Of a stretch of 64,000 nt of DNA, positions 55,035-64,000 are shown piece after piece. This DNA comes from Lachnospiraceae bacterium (lineage in GTDB: Bacteria > Bacillota > Clostridia > Lachnospirales > Lachnospiraceae): assembly GCA_019421365.1 (NCBI GenBank), contig JAHZFJ010000003.1:230823-294822 (forward strand), in the 5' to 3' direction. Below the pieces are notes generated by a model that did not search any database, was not told the DNA's origin, and was given only the letters and a program-made list of their open reading frames with translations. Position 1 is the stretch's first letter; each line of letters begins with the position of its first letter. The translations under genes were made by a program, and so were the position numbers.

Positions 55035-55763
55035 TCAAAATACTTTTTCTTTATTCTCCATTTTAACCATTCGATATCCTATCCCAACATGAGTTTGGAT
55101 ATACTGCTCCTTATTATCTCCTGTCCCAAGTTTCTTACGAAGTGATGCCATATAAACTCTAAGAGAAGACATATCCGATTCAATGGCATTGGTCCAAACT
55201 TGATCTAATATAAAGCGATGCGTAAGCACCTTACCGATATTTTTTGCAAGCAGACAGATCAAACTGTATTCGATGGGCATCAGGTGAATCTCCTGATTTT
55301 TCACTGTTACCGTGGCACTTGGGTAATCGATTTTTAAATCTCCGTTTACAAAGCAAGATTTACTTGGTTCCTCCATCATTCCATTCATATGCTGCAGCCT
55401 TCGATATGTGGTACGTAATCTAGCCAAAAGTTCTGCAACGCTAAATGGCTTCGTAAGATAATCATCAGCTCCTGCATCTAATGCATTGATCTTGTCCATA
55501 TCCTCACTTCTTGCACTAATCACTATGATGGGTAGCATTGACCAAGAGCGTACCTTCTTAATAACCTCAACTCCATCCATATCTGGTAAACCTAGATCAA
55601 GTAAGATAATATCTGGATTGTGAGAAGTTGCTGCAAGAATAGCCTGCGCACCATTCTCAGCAACAACGTACTTATAATCTTGAGTCTCTAGAGTAGTGGT
55701 AATAAGATTTCGTACAGGCTTATCATCTTCTACGACTAAAATTTTTGATTTTTGATTTATCAT
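55035..55763 (-). CDS. kdpE: KdpE response regulator
   Basis: A 242-residue OmpR-family regulator. Receiver domain with acidic pair (EDD, 12-14) and phospho-acceptor D56 in IILLDLGLPD; ISAR and the lysine in DYLTKPFSVAELLARL complete the active site. The C-terminal winged helix (about 130-240) binds DNA. It activates the kdp operon when potassium is low. The ATG at 55761-55763 has GGGGAGG upstream. It is the last gene of the potassium group. Confidence 0.95.
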   Translation of the reverse strand: MINQKSKILVVEDDKPVRNLITTTLETQDYKYVVAENGAQAILAATSHNPDIILLDLGLPDMDGVEVIKKVRSWSMLPIIVISARSEDMDKINALDAGADDYLTKPFSVAELLARLRTTYRRLQHMNGMMEEPSKSCFVNGDLKIDYPSATVTVKNQEIHLMPIEYSLICLLAKNIGKVLTHRFILDQVWTNAIESDMSSLRVYMASLRKKLGTGDNKEQYIQTHVGIGYRMVKMENKEKVF

Positions 55764-55896
55764 AATAGTAAACCTCCCCTTTCTAAGGCTATAAAAATAG
55801 GCATTTACAAAACTCTTTCTCCATGTCAACAACATATCTGTGTTTGTTAGCACTATGCAGAGTTTCGCAATTGATTAACAGGAAAAATATCTTTAT

Positions 55897-58578
55897 TCAA
55901 ACTAGTACATCCTCTAATTTCAAAGTAAAGCGAAAGATTGCCCCACATGGCTTGTTATCAAGTACTTCAATCCTTCCTCCATGCGCTTCTACAATCGATT
56001 TACATAAAGCTAAGCCAAGCCCCATTCCTCTTCGCCCATCAGCGACAGAATCATTTCCAGAAAAAAACATTGTAAATATCTTAGATTTTAGTTCATCATC
56101 AATACCTGGACCATCATCACGTACCTCAATAGCTGCATAGTTCCCTTCTCTATGGGCAACTACTTCAATACAGGACCCAACGGGTGTATATTTGATCGCA
56201 TTATCTACTAGATTAATTATAACTTGAATAATACGTTTTGCATCAACTCTTGTCACTAACACTTCCTCTATATCAACCGTCACTGTATGCTCTTTTGACT
56301 TTCGATTAATGTGTTTCATGCCTTCCGTAATTATATCTTCCACTAGTTCTGGTTCTAAATCCAACTGCATAGTTCCATTCTCAATTCTCGTAACACTTAA
56401 TAAATTCTCTACCAGATTAATCAACCACATCGAATCGTCATATATATACTCATATAACTCCTGCATCTTATCTGAAGATAATTTTTCTGAGTTTTCAATT
56501 AACATACTTGCATTACCCGATATGCTAGTCAAAGGTGTTCTCAAATCATGAGATATAGATCGTAATAAATTAGCACGTAGTTGTTCTTGTTTTAACTGAA
56601 TTGCCACTTCACGTTCCTTTAGAAGTAACTCTTCCTTTTCAAGAGCAAAGGCACATTCATTCAGTATAGCCACTAATATTCCTTGTTCAAATGCTTGGAT
56701 CACATCTCCGTTTAATTCAATTCCAATTACCGCGAAAACCTTATCCCCATTACGTACAGCCATATATAAACACTTAGCACCTGGTAACGTTGTAGTTGAT
56801 GCACCAGCATGCTTGTTATTCTTATATGTCCATGCAGCAACAGCTAATTCTGTTTTTGGTATCGTGCTTGATATATTACTGCTACTATGATAGATAATTG
56901 GTTTCGGATTCTTCTCGGGATCTCCGATATAACAATAAATTGTTTTATCTAATAATTTTCCTAACTGCCTTATGGTTCGCCACACAATATCTTCTGTATT
57001 CTTACCATGCTGTAACTTCTGGCTAGTCTCAAGCAATACTTCTGTACGATAGGCTTTTTTTGCTGATACCTTCGCTTCATTTTTGACCTTTTGTGTGACT
57101 GTTGAACTGATTAAGGACATAATTAACATAATCACAATGGTGATTATGTAACCGCCTTCATATACATTGAATGTTAGCTTCGGATCAGTAAAAAAGAAAT
57201 CGTATGTAAATACGCTTATAAAACTATATATATAACTGGTAAATTTATATTTTGTTATTAGCGCAGTCACTAATACGCCTAGTACATATGTCATTACTAT
57301 ATTGGAATCTTGAAAATTCATGTATTTGAAAAAAATTGCTATTCCGGATGAGATACTTAATAATAAAAGGGCCTTAATCATATCAAGGCTGACAATAGAA
57401 GGCTGAACCTTTGTAGTCTTTTTCTTTTTCCGATACATCTGATCATAGCTATCTGGAATAAGGAAGATCTCAATAGAGGGACAAAGCTTAGATAGTCTTT
57501 CGGAGAAACTCTCCTTCACCAAAAACAAACCTCTTTTACTATAGCTTCTCCCCAGTACCACTTTTGTTACCTTAGATAACTTAGCATACTCCGCAATCTG
57601 TTCCACAATGTCACTGCCATAGGAGGTTACTGTATTGGCTCCAAATTGAGCTGCTAACTTGGTATTCTCCCTTAGCCTTTGAATGTCTTCTTTATCCATA
57701 TCTGACGATTCTGGTGTCTCAACATAAAATGCTGTAAACTTACCATGGAAAGCCTTTGCCATTCTTGCCGCTTGTCGAATCACTTTATCATTCGAGGGTG
57801 AGGGAGATAAACACATAAGGATATGTTCTCCAACCGCTCCCTCCTTGCCTAATTGATGAATGGATTTATTCTGCTCTTGATTAACCCAATCTGCCATTCT
57901 TCGCAGTGCTATCTCACGTAACGCTATTAGATTATCTTCGGTAAAGAAGTTTCCAAGTGCTTTTTTTACACGGTCCTTCTTATATATTTTCCCTTGTTCA
58001 AGACGAGAAATTAATTCCTCCGGCTGTATATCAATCATTTCAATTTGGTTTGCTTCATCAAATACAGAGTCCGGGATTCTCTCTCTTACCATAACTCCTG
58101 TAATCTGCGCAATTAAATCATGTAGGCTCTCTATATGTTGTACATTAACTGTTGTATAGACATTAATTCCAGCATTAAGTAGCTCTTTAATATCTTCATA
58201 CCTCTTAAGATGACGGCTTCCAACCGCATTGGTATGTGCCAATTCATCAACTAGAATTATATTCGGCTTTCTCTTAAGTGCAGCATCAATATCAAATTCT
58301 ACCAACTCAATAGATTGATAAGGCATTACTTTTGGTGGTAGAACCTCTAACCCCTCTACTAATTTCATAGTTTCTGGCCTAGCATGTGGTTCTATGTAAC
58401 CAGCTACAACATCACTGCCTGATTTTTTCTCCTCTTGCGCAGCAAGCAGCATAGCATAGGTTTTCCCTATACCTGCTGCGTAGCCAAAGAAGATCTTTAA
58501 TTTTCCTTTTCCTGCATTCTCTTCATCAGAGGCAATTCTTCCAAGAATTGCCTCTGGATTCATTCTTACTTCTTCCAT
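55897..58578 (-). CDS. kdpD: KdpD sensor histidine kinase
   Basis: An 893-residue potassium sensor. N-terminal KdpD domain with Walker A GYAAGIGKT (32-40), DELAHTNAVGSRHLKRY and the Usp-like domain (about 225-370); four membrane segments (about 395-500); a GAF-like part; then HisKA with the phosphorylated H677 in SISHDLRTPLTSISGN and HATPase N/G boxes (VIINLVDNAIKYTP; EVRDDGPGID; GMGLGLALCKSIVEAHGG). The start MEEVR (58576-58578) is preferred with GGAG upstream; MNPEAIL five codons on is an alternative. Only 88 bp from kdpC, so in the operon. Confidence 0.96.
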   Translation of the reverse strand: MEEVRMNPEAILGRIASDEENAGKGKLKIFFGYAAGIGKTYAMLLAAQEEKKSGSDVVAGYIEPHARPETMKLVEGLEVLPPKVMPYQSIELVEFDIDAALKRKPNIILVDELAHTNAVGSRHLKRYEDIKELLNAGINVYTTVNVQHIESLHDLIAQITGVMVRERIPDSVFDEANQIEMIDIQPEELISRLEQGKIYKKDRVKKALGNFFTEDNLIALREIALRRMADWVNQEQNKSIHQLGKEGAVGEHILMCLSPSPSNDKVIRQAARMAKAFHGKFTAFYVETPESSDMDKEDIQRLRENTKLAAQFGANTVTSYGSDIVEQIAEYAKLSKVTKVVLGRSYSKRGLFLVKESFSERLSKLCPSIEIFLIPDSYDQMYRKKKKTTKVQPSIVSLDMIKALLLLSISSGIAIFFKYMNFQDSNIVMTYVLGVLVTALITKYKFTSYIYSFISVFTYDFFFTDPKLTFNVYEGGYIITIVIMLIMSLISSTVTQKVKNEAKVSAKKAYRTEVLLETSQKLQHGKNTEDIVWRTIRQLGKLLDKTIYCYIGDPEKNPKPIIYHSSSNISSTIPKTELAVAAWTYKNNKHAGASTTTLPGAKCLYMAVRNGDKVFAVIGIELNGDVIQAFEQGILVAILNECAFALEKEELLLKEREVAIQLKQEQLRANLLRSISHDLRTPLTSISGNASMLIENSEKLSSDKMQELYEYIYDDSMWLINLVENLLSVTRIENGTMQLDLEPELVEDIITEGMKHINRKSKEHTVTVDIEEVLVTRVDAKRIIQVIINLVDNAIKYTPVGSCIEVVAHREGNYAAIEVRDDGPGIDDELKSKIFTMFFSGNDSVADGRRGMGLGLALCKSIVEAHGGRIEVLDNKPCGAIFRFTLKLEDVLV

Positions 58579-58666
58579 ATCTTTGCTCCATCTACACATA
58601 TCAAGCGTTGAATACACCCCCCATATACTGCTCGATATTGTTATTCCATTTACTTTCAAGATTCAA

Positions 58667-59272
58667 CTAATTAAGAATTCCGTCAAGTGCCAAATTCACT
58701 TCAAGAACATTAACAACCCTTTCTCCAAGAACTCCCAATAATTTTCCTGTGGTATATTGATTAATAATATCCTCTACTTGTTTCGAAGATATATTCCTCG
58801 CCGTTGCGATTCTATCTACCTGATACATGGCTGCTGCTACACTAATATGAGGGTCTAGACCGCTACCAGAACCCGTTACTAAATCAACAGGGACTTTCTG
58901 ATTTGACATTGTTTGATTCGAAGCTTTCATAGCTTCAACACGTTCTGCAATTAAGGAACGGTACTCCTCGCTAGCCGGTGTCAGATTTGATGGTCCTGCA
59001 TAATACAATGCTTTGCCTTCTTTATCTTGATATGTCTCTGTATTGTCATACATAACACGTCCCCATAGATACTTATCCTCTGTAAACTTCTGGCCCAGTA
59101 ATTTACTTCCATATTGTTTTCCATCTACTTCAATTATACTACCATTTGCTTTTTCTTTAAAGAAAAGTTGTGAGATTCCTGTTACTGCAAGCGGATAGAT
59201 AACACCACATACAATAGTTGTTATAAGTATGAACATTGCTGTTTGTTTCAGCAATATCTTCACTGACTTCAT
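58667..59272 (-). CDS. kdpC: KdpC, potassium-transporting ATPase subunit C
   Basis: A 201-residue single-span protein: membrane helix 12-34 (AMFILITTIVCGVIYPLAVTG) then an extracytoplasmic domain with GQKFTEDKYLWGRVMY, SNLTPASEEYRSLIAERVEA and the conserved VTGSGSGLDPHISVAAAMYQ. It stabilises the KdpFABC complex and helps ATP use. GAGGAGG precedes the ATG. The 184-bp gap to kdpB contains no recognised feature. Confidence 0.96.
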   Translation of the reverse strand: MKSVKILLKQTAMFILITTIVCGVIYPLAVTGISQLFFKEKANGSIIEVDGKQYGSKLLGQKFTEDKYLWGRVMYDNTETYQDKEGKALYYAGPSNLTPASEEYRSLIAERVEAMKASNQTMSNQKVPVDLVTGSGSGLDPHISVAAAMYQVDRIATARNISSKQVEDIINQYTTGKLLGVLGERVVNVLEVNLALDGILN

Positions 59273-59456
59273 GATAATTCCTCCTCGTTTAATATCTTTT
59301 AGATAGTCAAGATATATACTTTTTCTTCCTAATTTTCTATATAAAACAATACTTTTAATTCATTCCATCGATTTATTTATACCAATGATATGGTTGCCTT
59401 AGTGTCAATCAAGTATAATTCTTACTCCTTCTGTTGAAGAACACCATATTCTTTAC

Positions 59457-61502
59457 TTAAAATAATCCAGTCGCTACTAGTAACATGTCAATTAATTTTA
59501 CAAAGATAAACGGAGCGATAATACCACCTACACCATATACAAGAAGATTCCATGATAACAATTTTCCAGCGGAAACTTCTCGATACTTTACGCCTTTTAA
59601 TGCCAATGGAATCAAAGCAATAATAATTAAAGCATTATAAATAATTGCTGAGAATATGGCACTTTGTGCACTATGAAGATTCATAATGTTAAGTGCAGAT
59701 AATTCAGGATACAAGCCTAAGAAGAGGGCCGGTATAATTGCAAAGTATTTCGCTAAGTCGTTTGCGATACTGAACGTAGTTAAACTACCTCTTGTCATTA
59801 ATAACTGTTTTCCAATCCTTACAATATCAATTAATTTGGTTGGAGAGGAATCTAAATCCACCATATTACCCGCTTCTTTTGCCGCTTGAGTACCGGTATT
59901 CATAGCAACCGCTACGTCAGCTTGTGCTAACGCTGGAGCATCGTTAGTACCATCACCTGTCATTGCTACTAGATGTCCCTTTGCTTGGAAATCACGAATC
60001 ATCTGAAGTTTACCTTCTGGCGTAGCTTCCGCTAAGAAATCATCTACACCGGCTTCTGCTGCAATGGCTGCTGCTGTCAATGGATTATCCCCTGTTATCA
60101 TGATTGTCTTAATCCCCATCTTACGAAGATCTGCGAATTTTTCTTTTACTCCAGCTTTAATGATATCCTTTAGATAGATAACTCCAAGAATTTCTTTATT
60201 CTTTGACACAACTAATGGCGTACCACCTTTACTAGCGATAGACTTTACTGCCACGTCACATTCTTCACTATATCTTCCACCTTGATTAATTATATATTCT
60301 TTGATGGAATCCGCTGCACCTTTACGGATTATATCTGATTTCATATCCACACCACTCATTCTTGTGGTTGCCGTAAACGGAACAAAACTCACATGTAACT
60401 CTTCTAGGTTACGTTCTCTTATACCGAATTTCTCTTTCGCTAAGATTACTACACTACGCCCCTCAGGTGTTTCATCCGCTAGAGACGCCAACTGTGCCGC
60501 TTCTGCTAGTTCTTGTTCCGTATGACCATCTACTGGTATAAATTCTGCTGCCTGTCTATTACCTAATGTAATGGTACCTGTTTTATCAAGCATAAGGATA
60601 TCAACATCACCAGCTGCCTCAATTGCCCTACCACTCATTGCAAGTACATTCGATTGATTCAAACGGCTCATACCCGCTATACCGATAGCAGATAGTAACG
60701 CACCTATCGTTGTTGGTGCAAGACAAACCAATAGAGCAATTAATGAAGTGATTGATGTTGGATTATCCACACCTAATTGTTTTGAAGAAAACAGACTGTA
60801 ACTATATAGGGAAGCGGTTACTAATATAAATATTACTGTTAATGCTACTAAGAAGATTTGTAAGGCAATTTCGTTGGGAGTTTTCTTTCTAGAAGAACCT
60901 TCTACCATTGCAATCATCTTATCAAGAAAGCTTTCACCGGCCTCACTGGTTACCTGAATAACAATCCAGTCAGAAGTAACCATTGTACCTCCAGTAACGG
61001 CACTTCTATCCCCTCCCGCTTCACGAATCACCGGGGCAGATTCTCCTGTAATTGCGCTCTCATCAACAGATGCTGCACCTTCCACTACTTCACCATCCGC
61101 TGGGATTTGCTCTCCAGCATTGACTAAAACAAGATCACCTTTTTTTAATGTTGCTGATGATACTATTTCAAACTCTTCCTTACGATCAATAGAATGAAGC
61201 TTTTTCGTCTCAACATCTTTCTTTGATGCCCTAAGGGAATCTGCCTGTGCCTTACCTCTACCTTCTGCAATTGCTTCAGCAAAGTTTGCAAACAATACCG
61301 TGAACCAAAGAATTACCGCAATTCCTAATATATATCCGGAAGAAGTATCTTTAATTCCAAAACAAGATAAGATAAAAAGAAACGATGTTAAAATTGCTGA
61401 TATATATACTAAAAACATTACTGGATTCCCGATTTGTGTCTTAGGTGACAGTTTCATAAACGAATCCTTTAATGCATGTAAGAGTATTTTCTTGTCTTTC
61501 AT
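59457..61502 (-). CDS. kdpB: KdpB, potassium-transporting P-type ATPase subunit
   Basis: A 681-residue P-type ATPase that powers KdpA. Phosphorylation motif DKTGT with D306, TGES in the actuator domain (SAITGESAPV), MVEGSSRKKTPNEIALQIFL, VAMTGDGTNDAPALAQADVA hinge motif, and membrane helices typical of type IA. The ATG at 61500-61502 has GGGGAT six bases upstream; earlier in-frame ATG codons lack a site. The end of its leader has an 8-bp hairpin (61519-61538) close to the start codon. Confidence 0.97.
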   Translation of the reverse strand: MKDKKILLHALKDSFMKLSPKTQIGNPVMFLVYISAILTSFLFILSCFGIKDTSSGYILGIAVILWFTVLFANFAEAIAEGRGKAQADSLRASKKDVETKKLHSIDRKEEFEIVSSATLKKGDLVLVNAGEQIPADGEVVEGAASVDESAITGESAPVIREAGGDRSAVTGGTMVTSDWIVIQVTSEAGESFLDKMIAMVEGSSRKKTPNEIALQIFLVALTVIFILVTASLYSYSLFSSKQLGVDNPTSITSLIALLVCLAPTTIGALLSAIGIAGMSRLNQSNVLAMSGRAIEAAGDVDILMLDKTGTITLGNRQAAEFIPVDGHTEQELAEAAQLASLADETPEGRSVVILAKEKFGIRERNLEELHVSFVPFTATTRMSGVDMKSDIIRKGAADSIKEYIINQGGRYSEECDVAVKSIASKGGTPLVVSKNKEILGVIYLKDIIKAGVKEKFADLRKMGIKTIMITGDNPLTAAAIAAEAGVDDFLAEATPEGKLQMIRDFQAKGHLVAMTGDGTNDAPALAQADVAVAMNTGTQAAKEAGNMVDLDSSPTKLIDIVRIGKQLLMTRGSLTTFSIANDLAKYFAIIPALFLGLYPELSALNIMNLHSAQSAIFSAIIYNALIIIALIPLALKGVKYREVSAGKLLSWNLLVYGVGGIIAPFIFVKLIDMLLVATGLF

Positions 61503-61518
61503 GTTAATCCCCATGCAT

Positions 61519-61609
61519 ATCACAAGCTTTCTTGTGATCCCGCTAAAATAAATAGGTTGAAAGATAGCAGTGCATGGCTCCTTTCATAAAATCAAAACTC
61601 TTTCAACCT
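61519..61609. other. Two hairpins in the kdpA-kdpB gap
   Basis: ATCACAAG-4-CTTGTGAT (61519-61526, 61531-61538) just before kdpB and AGGTTGAAAGA/TCTTTCAACCT (61554-61564, 61599-61609) just after kdpA. They may adjust the relative amounts of the two subunits by limiting exonuclease decay or ribosome access. Confidence 0.45.
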
Positions 61610-61616
61610 TATTCCC

Positions 61617-63368
61617 TTAAGCAATCATCTGCAAATGTTCCGCGATTGGACCAAGTGCAACTGCAGGAAAGAAACTTAATGCTCCAATTAATAAAACAAC
61701 GAAAATTAATAAAGCAATGAACATACCGTTCGAAGTAGAAAGTGTACCTACTGAAGTTGCAATCTTTTTCTTCTTAGCTAGACTACCTGCAATTGCAAGA
61801 GTAGCTAACATTGGTACGAACCTTGCGAATAACATACATAAACCAATTGATATATTAAGGAATGGCGTATCTGCCCCTAATCCAGCAAACGCAGATCCAT
61901 TGTTTCCACCTGCTGAGGAAAATGCATATAACACTTCTGAAAATCCATGTGCCCCTGCATTATTCAAGCTATCTGCTACAGATGGCACTACTGTAGCGAT
62001 TCCACTACCAATTAGAATGGCTACTGGTGTTGCTAAGCAAACTAGCACAGCCATCTTCATCTCATAAGGTTCTATCTTCTTGCCAAGATATTCTGGCGTT
62101 CTACCAACCATTAACCCCGCGATGAATACCGTTAATATAGCAAAACCCAGCATCCCATATAATCCACAACCTACGCCACCAAAGATTACTTCACCAAGCA
62201 TCATTAGAAGCATTAATACCATACCTCCAAGTGGTGTATAGGAATCATGCATAGAGTTTACAGAACCATTGGAAGCCGCGGTTGTGAATACCCCCCAAGT
62301 TACTGACGATGCAATTCCAAATCTAGATTCTTTTCCTTCCATGTTACCACCCGATTGGCCGTCCGTACTAAGATCCACTTGCTCCTCGTTACCTCTTTCA
62401 GAGCCTTTTAATTGTGGGGTAGCAAACTGTTCACTAACAGCTACTGATGTGAGAGCGATAACTAAAACCGTAAACATAGCAATAAAGATTGCTCTTCCTT
62501 GTTTTGAATCCTTGATATTCCTTCCAAATGTAAAGCAGAGTGCTGCCGGTATTAACAATATGGATATCATCTCAATCAAGTTCGATAATACGGTTGGGTT
62601 TTCAAAAGGATGCGCTGAGTTCACACCAAAGAAACCGCCACCATTTGTTCCTAATTGTTTTATGGCAATCTGACTTGCTGCAGGTCCCATAGGTACAACC
62701 CCTTCTGTTACAACAGTGCCATCTTCTGTAGTAACAGGTTCTACTAATTGAACGGTATCATAGCTCTTAAAGTTTTGTACCACACCTTGTGATACTAAGC
62801 CAATTGACACTACTAACGATAAAGGTAATAAGACATAAAGAATTGTTCTTGTTACATCTACAAAGAAATTTCCTATTCCATTTGCCTTTGTTCTTATGAA
62901 TCCACGAATTAATGCAAACAATACTGCAATACCAACTGCTGCTGATACAAAATTTTGAACGGTTAAACCAATCATCTGTGTAAAGTATGAAAGTTGTGAC
63001 TCACCGCTATATGCTTGCCAGTTCGTATTGGTAATAAAACTTACCGCTGTGTTAAATGCTAAATGCCAACTAGTTCCATCAATTTTTTCTGGATTTAGCG
63101 GTAAAATTCCTTGTAGGAGTATAATTAAAAATAATGTAACTAAAAATAAAAAACTAAACAAAATTGCTGATAACGCATATTTCTTCCATGTCATTTCTTC
63201 ACTTTCATCAATATGTAATAACCGATAAACCAGCCTCTCACACGGTCTTCCTATCCTTGATAAGAAGACTTTTTCTCCATTCATAACCTTGCCGATATAC
63301 CTGCCAAGGGGTATTGCTAAGGCTATTAATATTAGCAGATATATGATGTATTGAATTGCTGTTTCCAT
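61617..63368 (-). CDS. kdpA: KdpA, potassium-binding channel subunit
   Basis: A 583-residue membrane protein with ten to twelve segments and four selectivity-filter-type loops: FNTAVSFITNTNWQAYSGES, LGTNGGGFFGVNSAHPFENP, VTWGVFTTAASNGSVNSMHD and SSAGGNNGSAFAGLGAD. It binds and conducts potassium in the Kdp complex. AGGAGG precedes the ATG. First pump gene of the operon; no KdpF-like 29-residue peptide is seen before it. Confidence 0.97.
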   Translation of the reverse strand: METAIQYIIYLLILIALAIPLGRYIGKVMNGEKVFLSRIGRPCERLVYRLLHIDESEEMTWKKYALSAILFSFLFLVTLFLIILLQGILPLNPEKIDGTSWHLAFNTAVSFITNTNWQAYSGESQLSYFTQMIGLTVQNFVSAAVGIAVLFALIRGFIRTKANGIGNFFVDVTRTILYVLLPLSLVVSIGLVSQGVVQNFKSYDTVQLVEPVTTEDGTVVTEGVVPMGPAASQIAIKQLGTNGGGFFGVNSAHPFENPTVLSNLIEMISILLIPAALCFTFGRNIKDSKQGRAIFIAMFTVLVIALTSVAVSEQFATPQLKGSERGNEEQVDLSTDGQSGGNMEGKESRFGIASSVTWGVFTTAASNGSVNSMHDSYTPLGGMVLMLLMMLGEVIFGGVGCGLYGMLGFAILTVFIAGLMVGRTPEYLGKKIEPYEMKMAVLVCLATPVAILIGSGIATVVPSVADSLNNAGAHGFSEVLYAFSSAGGNNGSAFAGLGADTPFLNISIGLCMLFARFVPMLATLAIAGSLAKKKKIATSVGTLSTSNGMFIALLIFVVLLIGALSFFPAVALGPIAEHLQMIA

Positions 63369-63504
63369 TCATTCTCCTCCTAAACTACATGCTATCATAG
63401 ATTTAAACTATTCAATTCACTCCCAATTGGTTTTTACAAGAATAGATTAACAGAGCTAATATAAAATTGGGGTTATGAATTTTAGGTTTGGTATTAAAAT
63501 GGTA

Positions 63505-63849
63505 TTAAAATGGATTAATGTAAGATAAATTATTAATAGTAGTAAAATCAGTATATTGATCCAAATTATTCTTAGCAGGTAAGTAAGTTGGATCTAATAC
63601 ATATGCTGCTCGAAAATGCTTTAATGCTAAAAGATGATTTTTTTGTTTTACCAGTAAAATACCCATTAGATTATGAGGTATTGGAGAATGTGGATACAAG
63701 CACATTGCTTTTCTCACCTTTTCTTCCCCTTCTATGTAATTCTCATCTTCAACCAGGGAGCAAATTATCATACTAAGAACACGTAGCTCCTTTTCTTCTT
63801 TATTATCTAAAGACTTTTTAATTTCTTTGTTATCAGATTTGTTAAACAT
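63505..63849 (-). CDS. TPR-repeat protein preceding kdpA
   Basis: A 114-residue cytoplasmic protein, with two or three tetratricopeptide-like units: IEGEEKVRKAMCLYPHSPIP, NLMGILLVKQKNHLLALKHF and AAYVLDPTYLPAKNNL. The N-terminal ~25 residues are highly charged. It lies 136 bp upstream of kdpA on the same strand, so probably in or next to the kdp operon, where its function is unknown; a role in regulating or assembling the pump is conjecture. AGGAGG precedes the ATG. No riboswitch was found in 63850-64000, which shows only AT-rich DNA. Confidence 0.8.
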   Translation of the reverse strand: MFNKSDNKEIKKSLDNKEEKELRVLSMIICSLVEDENYIEGEEKVRKAMCLYPHSPIPHNLMGILLVKQKNHLLALKHFRAAYVLDPTYLPAKNNLDQYTDFTTINNLSYINPF

Positions 63850-64000
63850 CTCTATGCCTCCTAATTGTTTTAAATTGTTTTTTAATGTGATTTGAAGTTT
63901 TAAAACACTTATTTATTTAAAATAGCATAGCATTGTTGTTATTAAATGGGGGTTAGGATTTAACAGGTTGATATTAAAATAGAATAAAAAAAGTTCTACA

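Noticed and set aside
61543..61587. 14-codon frame in the kdpA-kdpB gap, considered as KdpF
   Set aside because: Wrong position and length, ribosome site too close, no hydrophobic KdpF pattern.
63850..64000. c-di-AMP (ydaO) riboswitch before the kdp genes
   Set aside because: No matching motifs in the 150 bases available; the window ends there, so only partly tested.

Overview
The window is AT-rich chromosomal DNA from an anaerobic Firmicute, most likely Lachnospiraceae (Clostridium cluster XIVa, close to Lachnoclostridium phytofermentans). This placement rests on gene families and order (recJ-apt-relA-MBL-hemZ-HD-GYP-hisS-aspS, a serine dehydratase split into sdaAA/sdaAB, a fused homocysteine methyltransferase/methylene-THF reductase, a GH5 cellulase), on strong AGGAGG ribosome sites and on several TTG/GTG starts. 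It is inference, not a database match. No tRNA, rRNA, CRISPR array or recognisable riboswitch was seen. Nearly all genes lie on the minus strand; only an XRE regulator and pepF are on the plus strand.

Layout. 1-2.1 kb: a truncated PAS/PocR-type sensor and a small cysteine-tailed protein resembling the activation domain of B12-dependent methionine synthase. 2.3-3.7 kb: cold-shock protein, XRE regulator ending inside a 26-bp perfect palindrome, DUF1294 membrane protein. 3.8-15 kb: housekeeping block aspS, hisS, HD-GYP, hemZ, MBL hydrolase, relA, apt, recJ. 15.4-18.3 kb: an LCP ligase with two family-2 glycosyltransferases. 18.8-29 kb: pepF, a LysR regulator, metH without its activation domain, sdaAA/sdaAB and the HMT-MTHFR fusion, with five long imperfect hairpin elements in the gaps. 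29.1-29.9 kb: a VanZ protein overlapping an unlisted 48-residue membrane peptide gene.

30.3-48.7 kb is an exopolysaccharide/capsule locus read leftwards from a good promoter at 48.75 kb: PHP tyrosine phosphatase, LCP protein, Wzz, BY-kinase, a small secreted LRR-like protein followed by a strong terminator, the initiating phosphoglycosyltransferase, ugd, an Alg14/Alg13-like pair, glycosyltransferases, an acetyltransferase, Wzy, Wzx, a GT8-like protein and a nucleotidyltransferase. It carries decay: a frameshifted rhamnosyltransferase start before ugd, an IS66-type transposase remnant, and only the last residues of a UDP-galactopyranose mutase.

49-64 kb: secreted GH5 endoglucanase with binding modules, lspA, a TPR-fused glycosyltransferase, a lone acyl-CoA carboxylase carboxyltransferase subunit, and a high-affinity potassium operon read TPR protein-kdpA-kdpB-kdpC-kdpD-kdpE, without a visible kdpF.

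Most unusual material: the hairpin families at 15.1, 20.5, 24.5 and 26.4-26.9 kb, two of which are clear homologous copies in opposite orientation; the sensor plus activation-domain pair at the left edge, read alongside a methionine synthase that lacks that domain; and the palindrome that encodes the end of the XRE protein.
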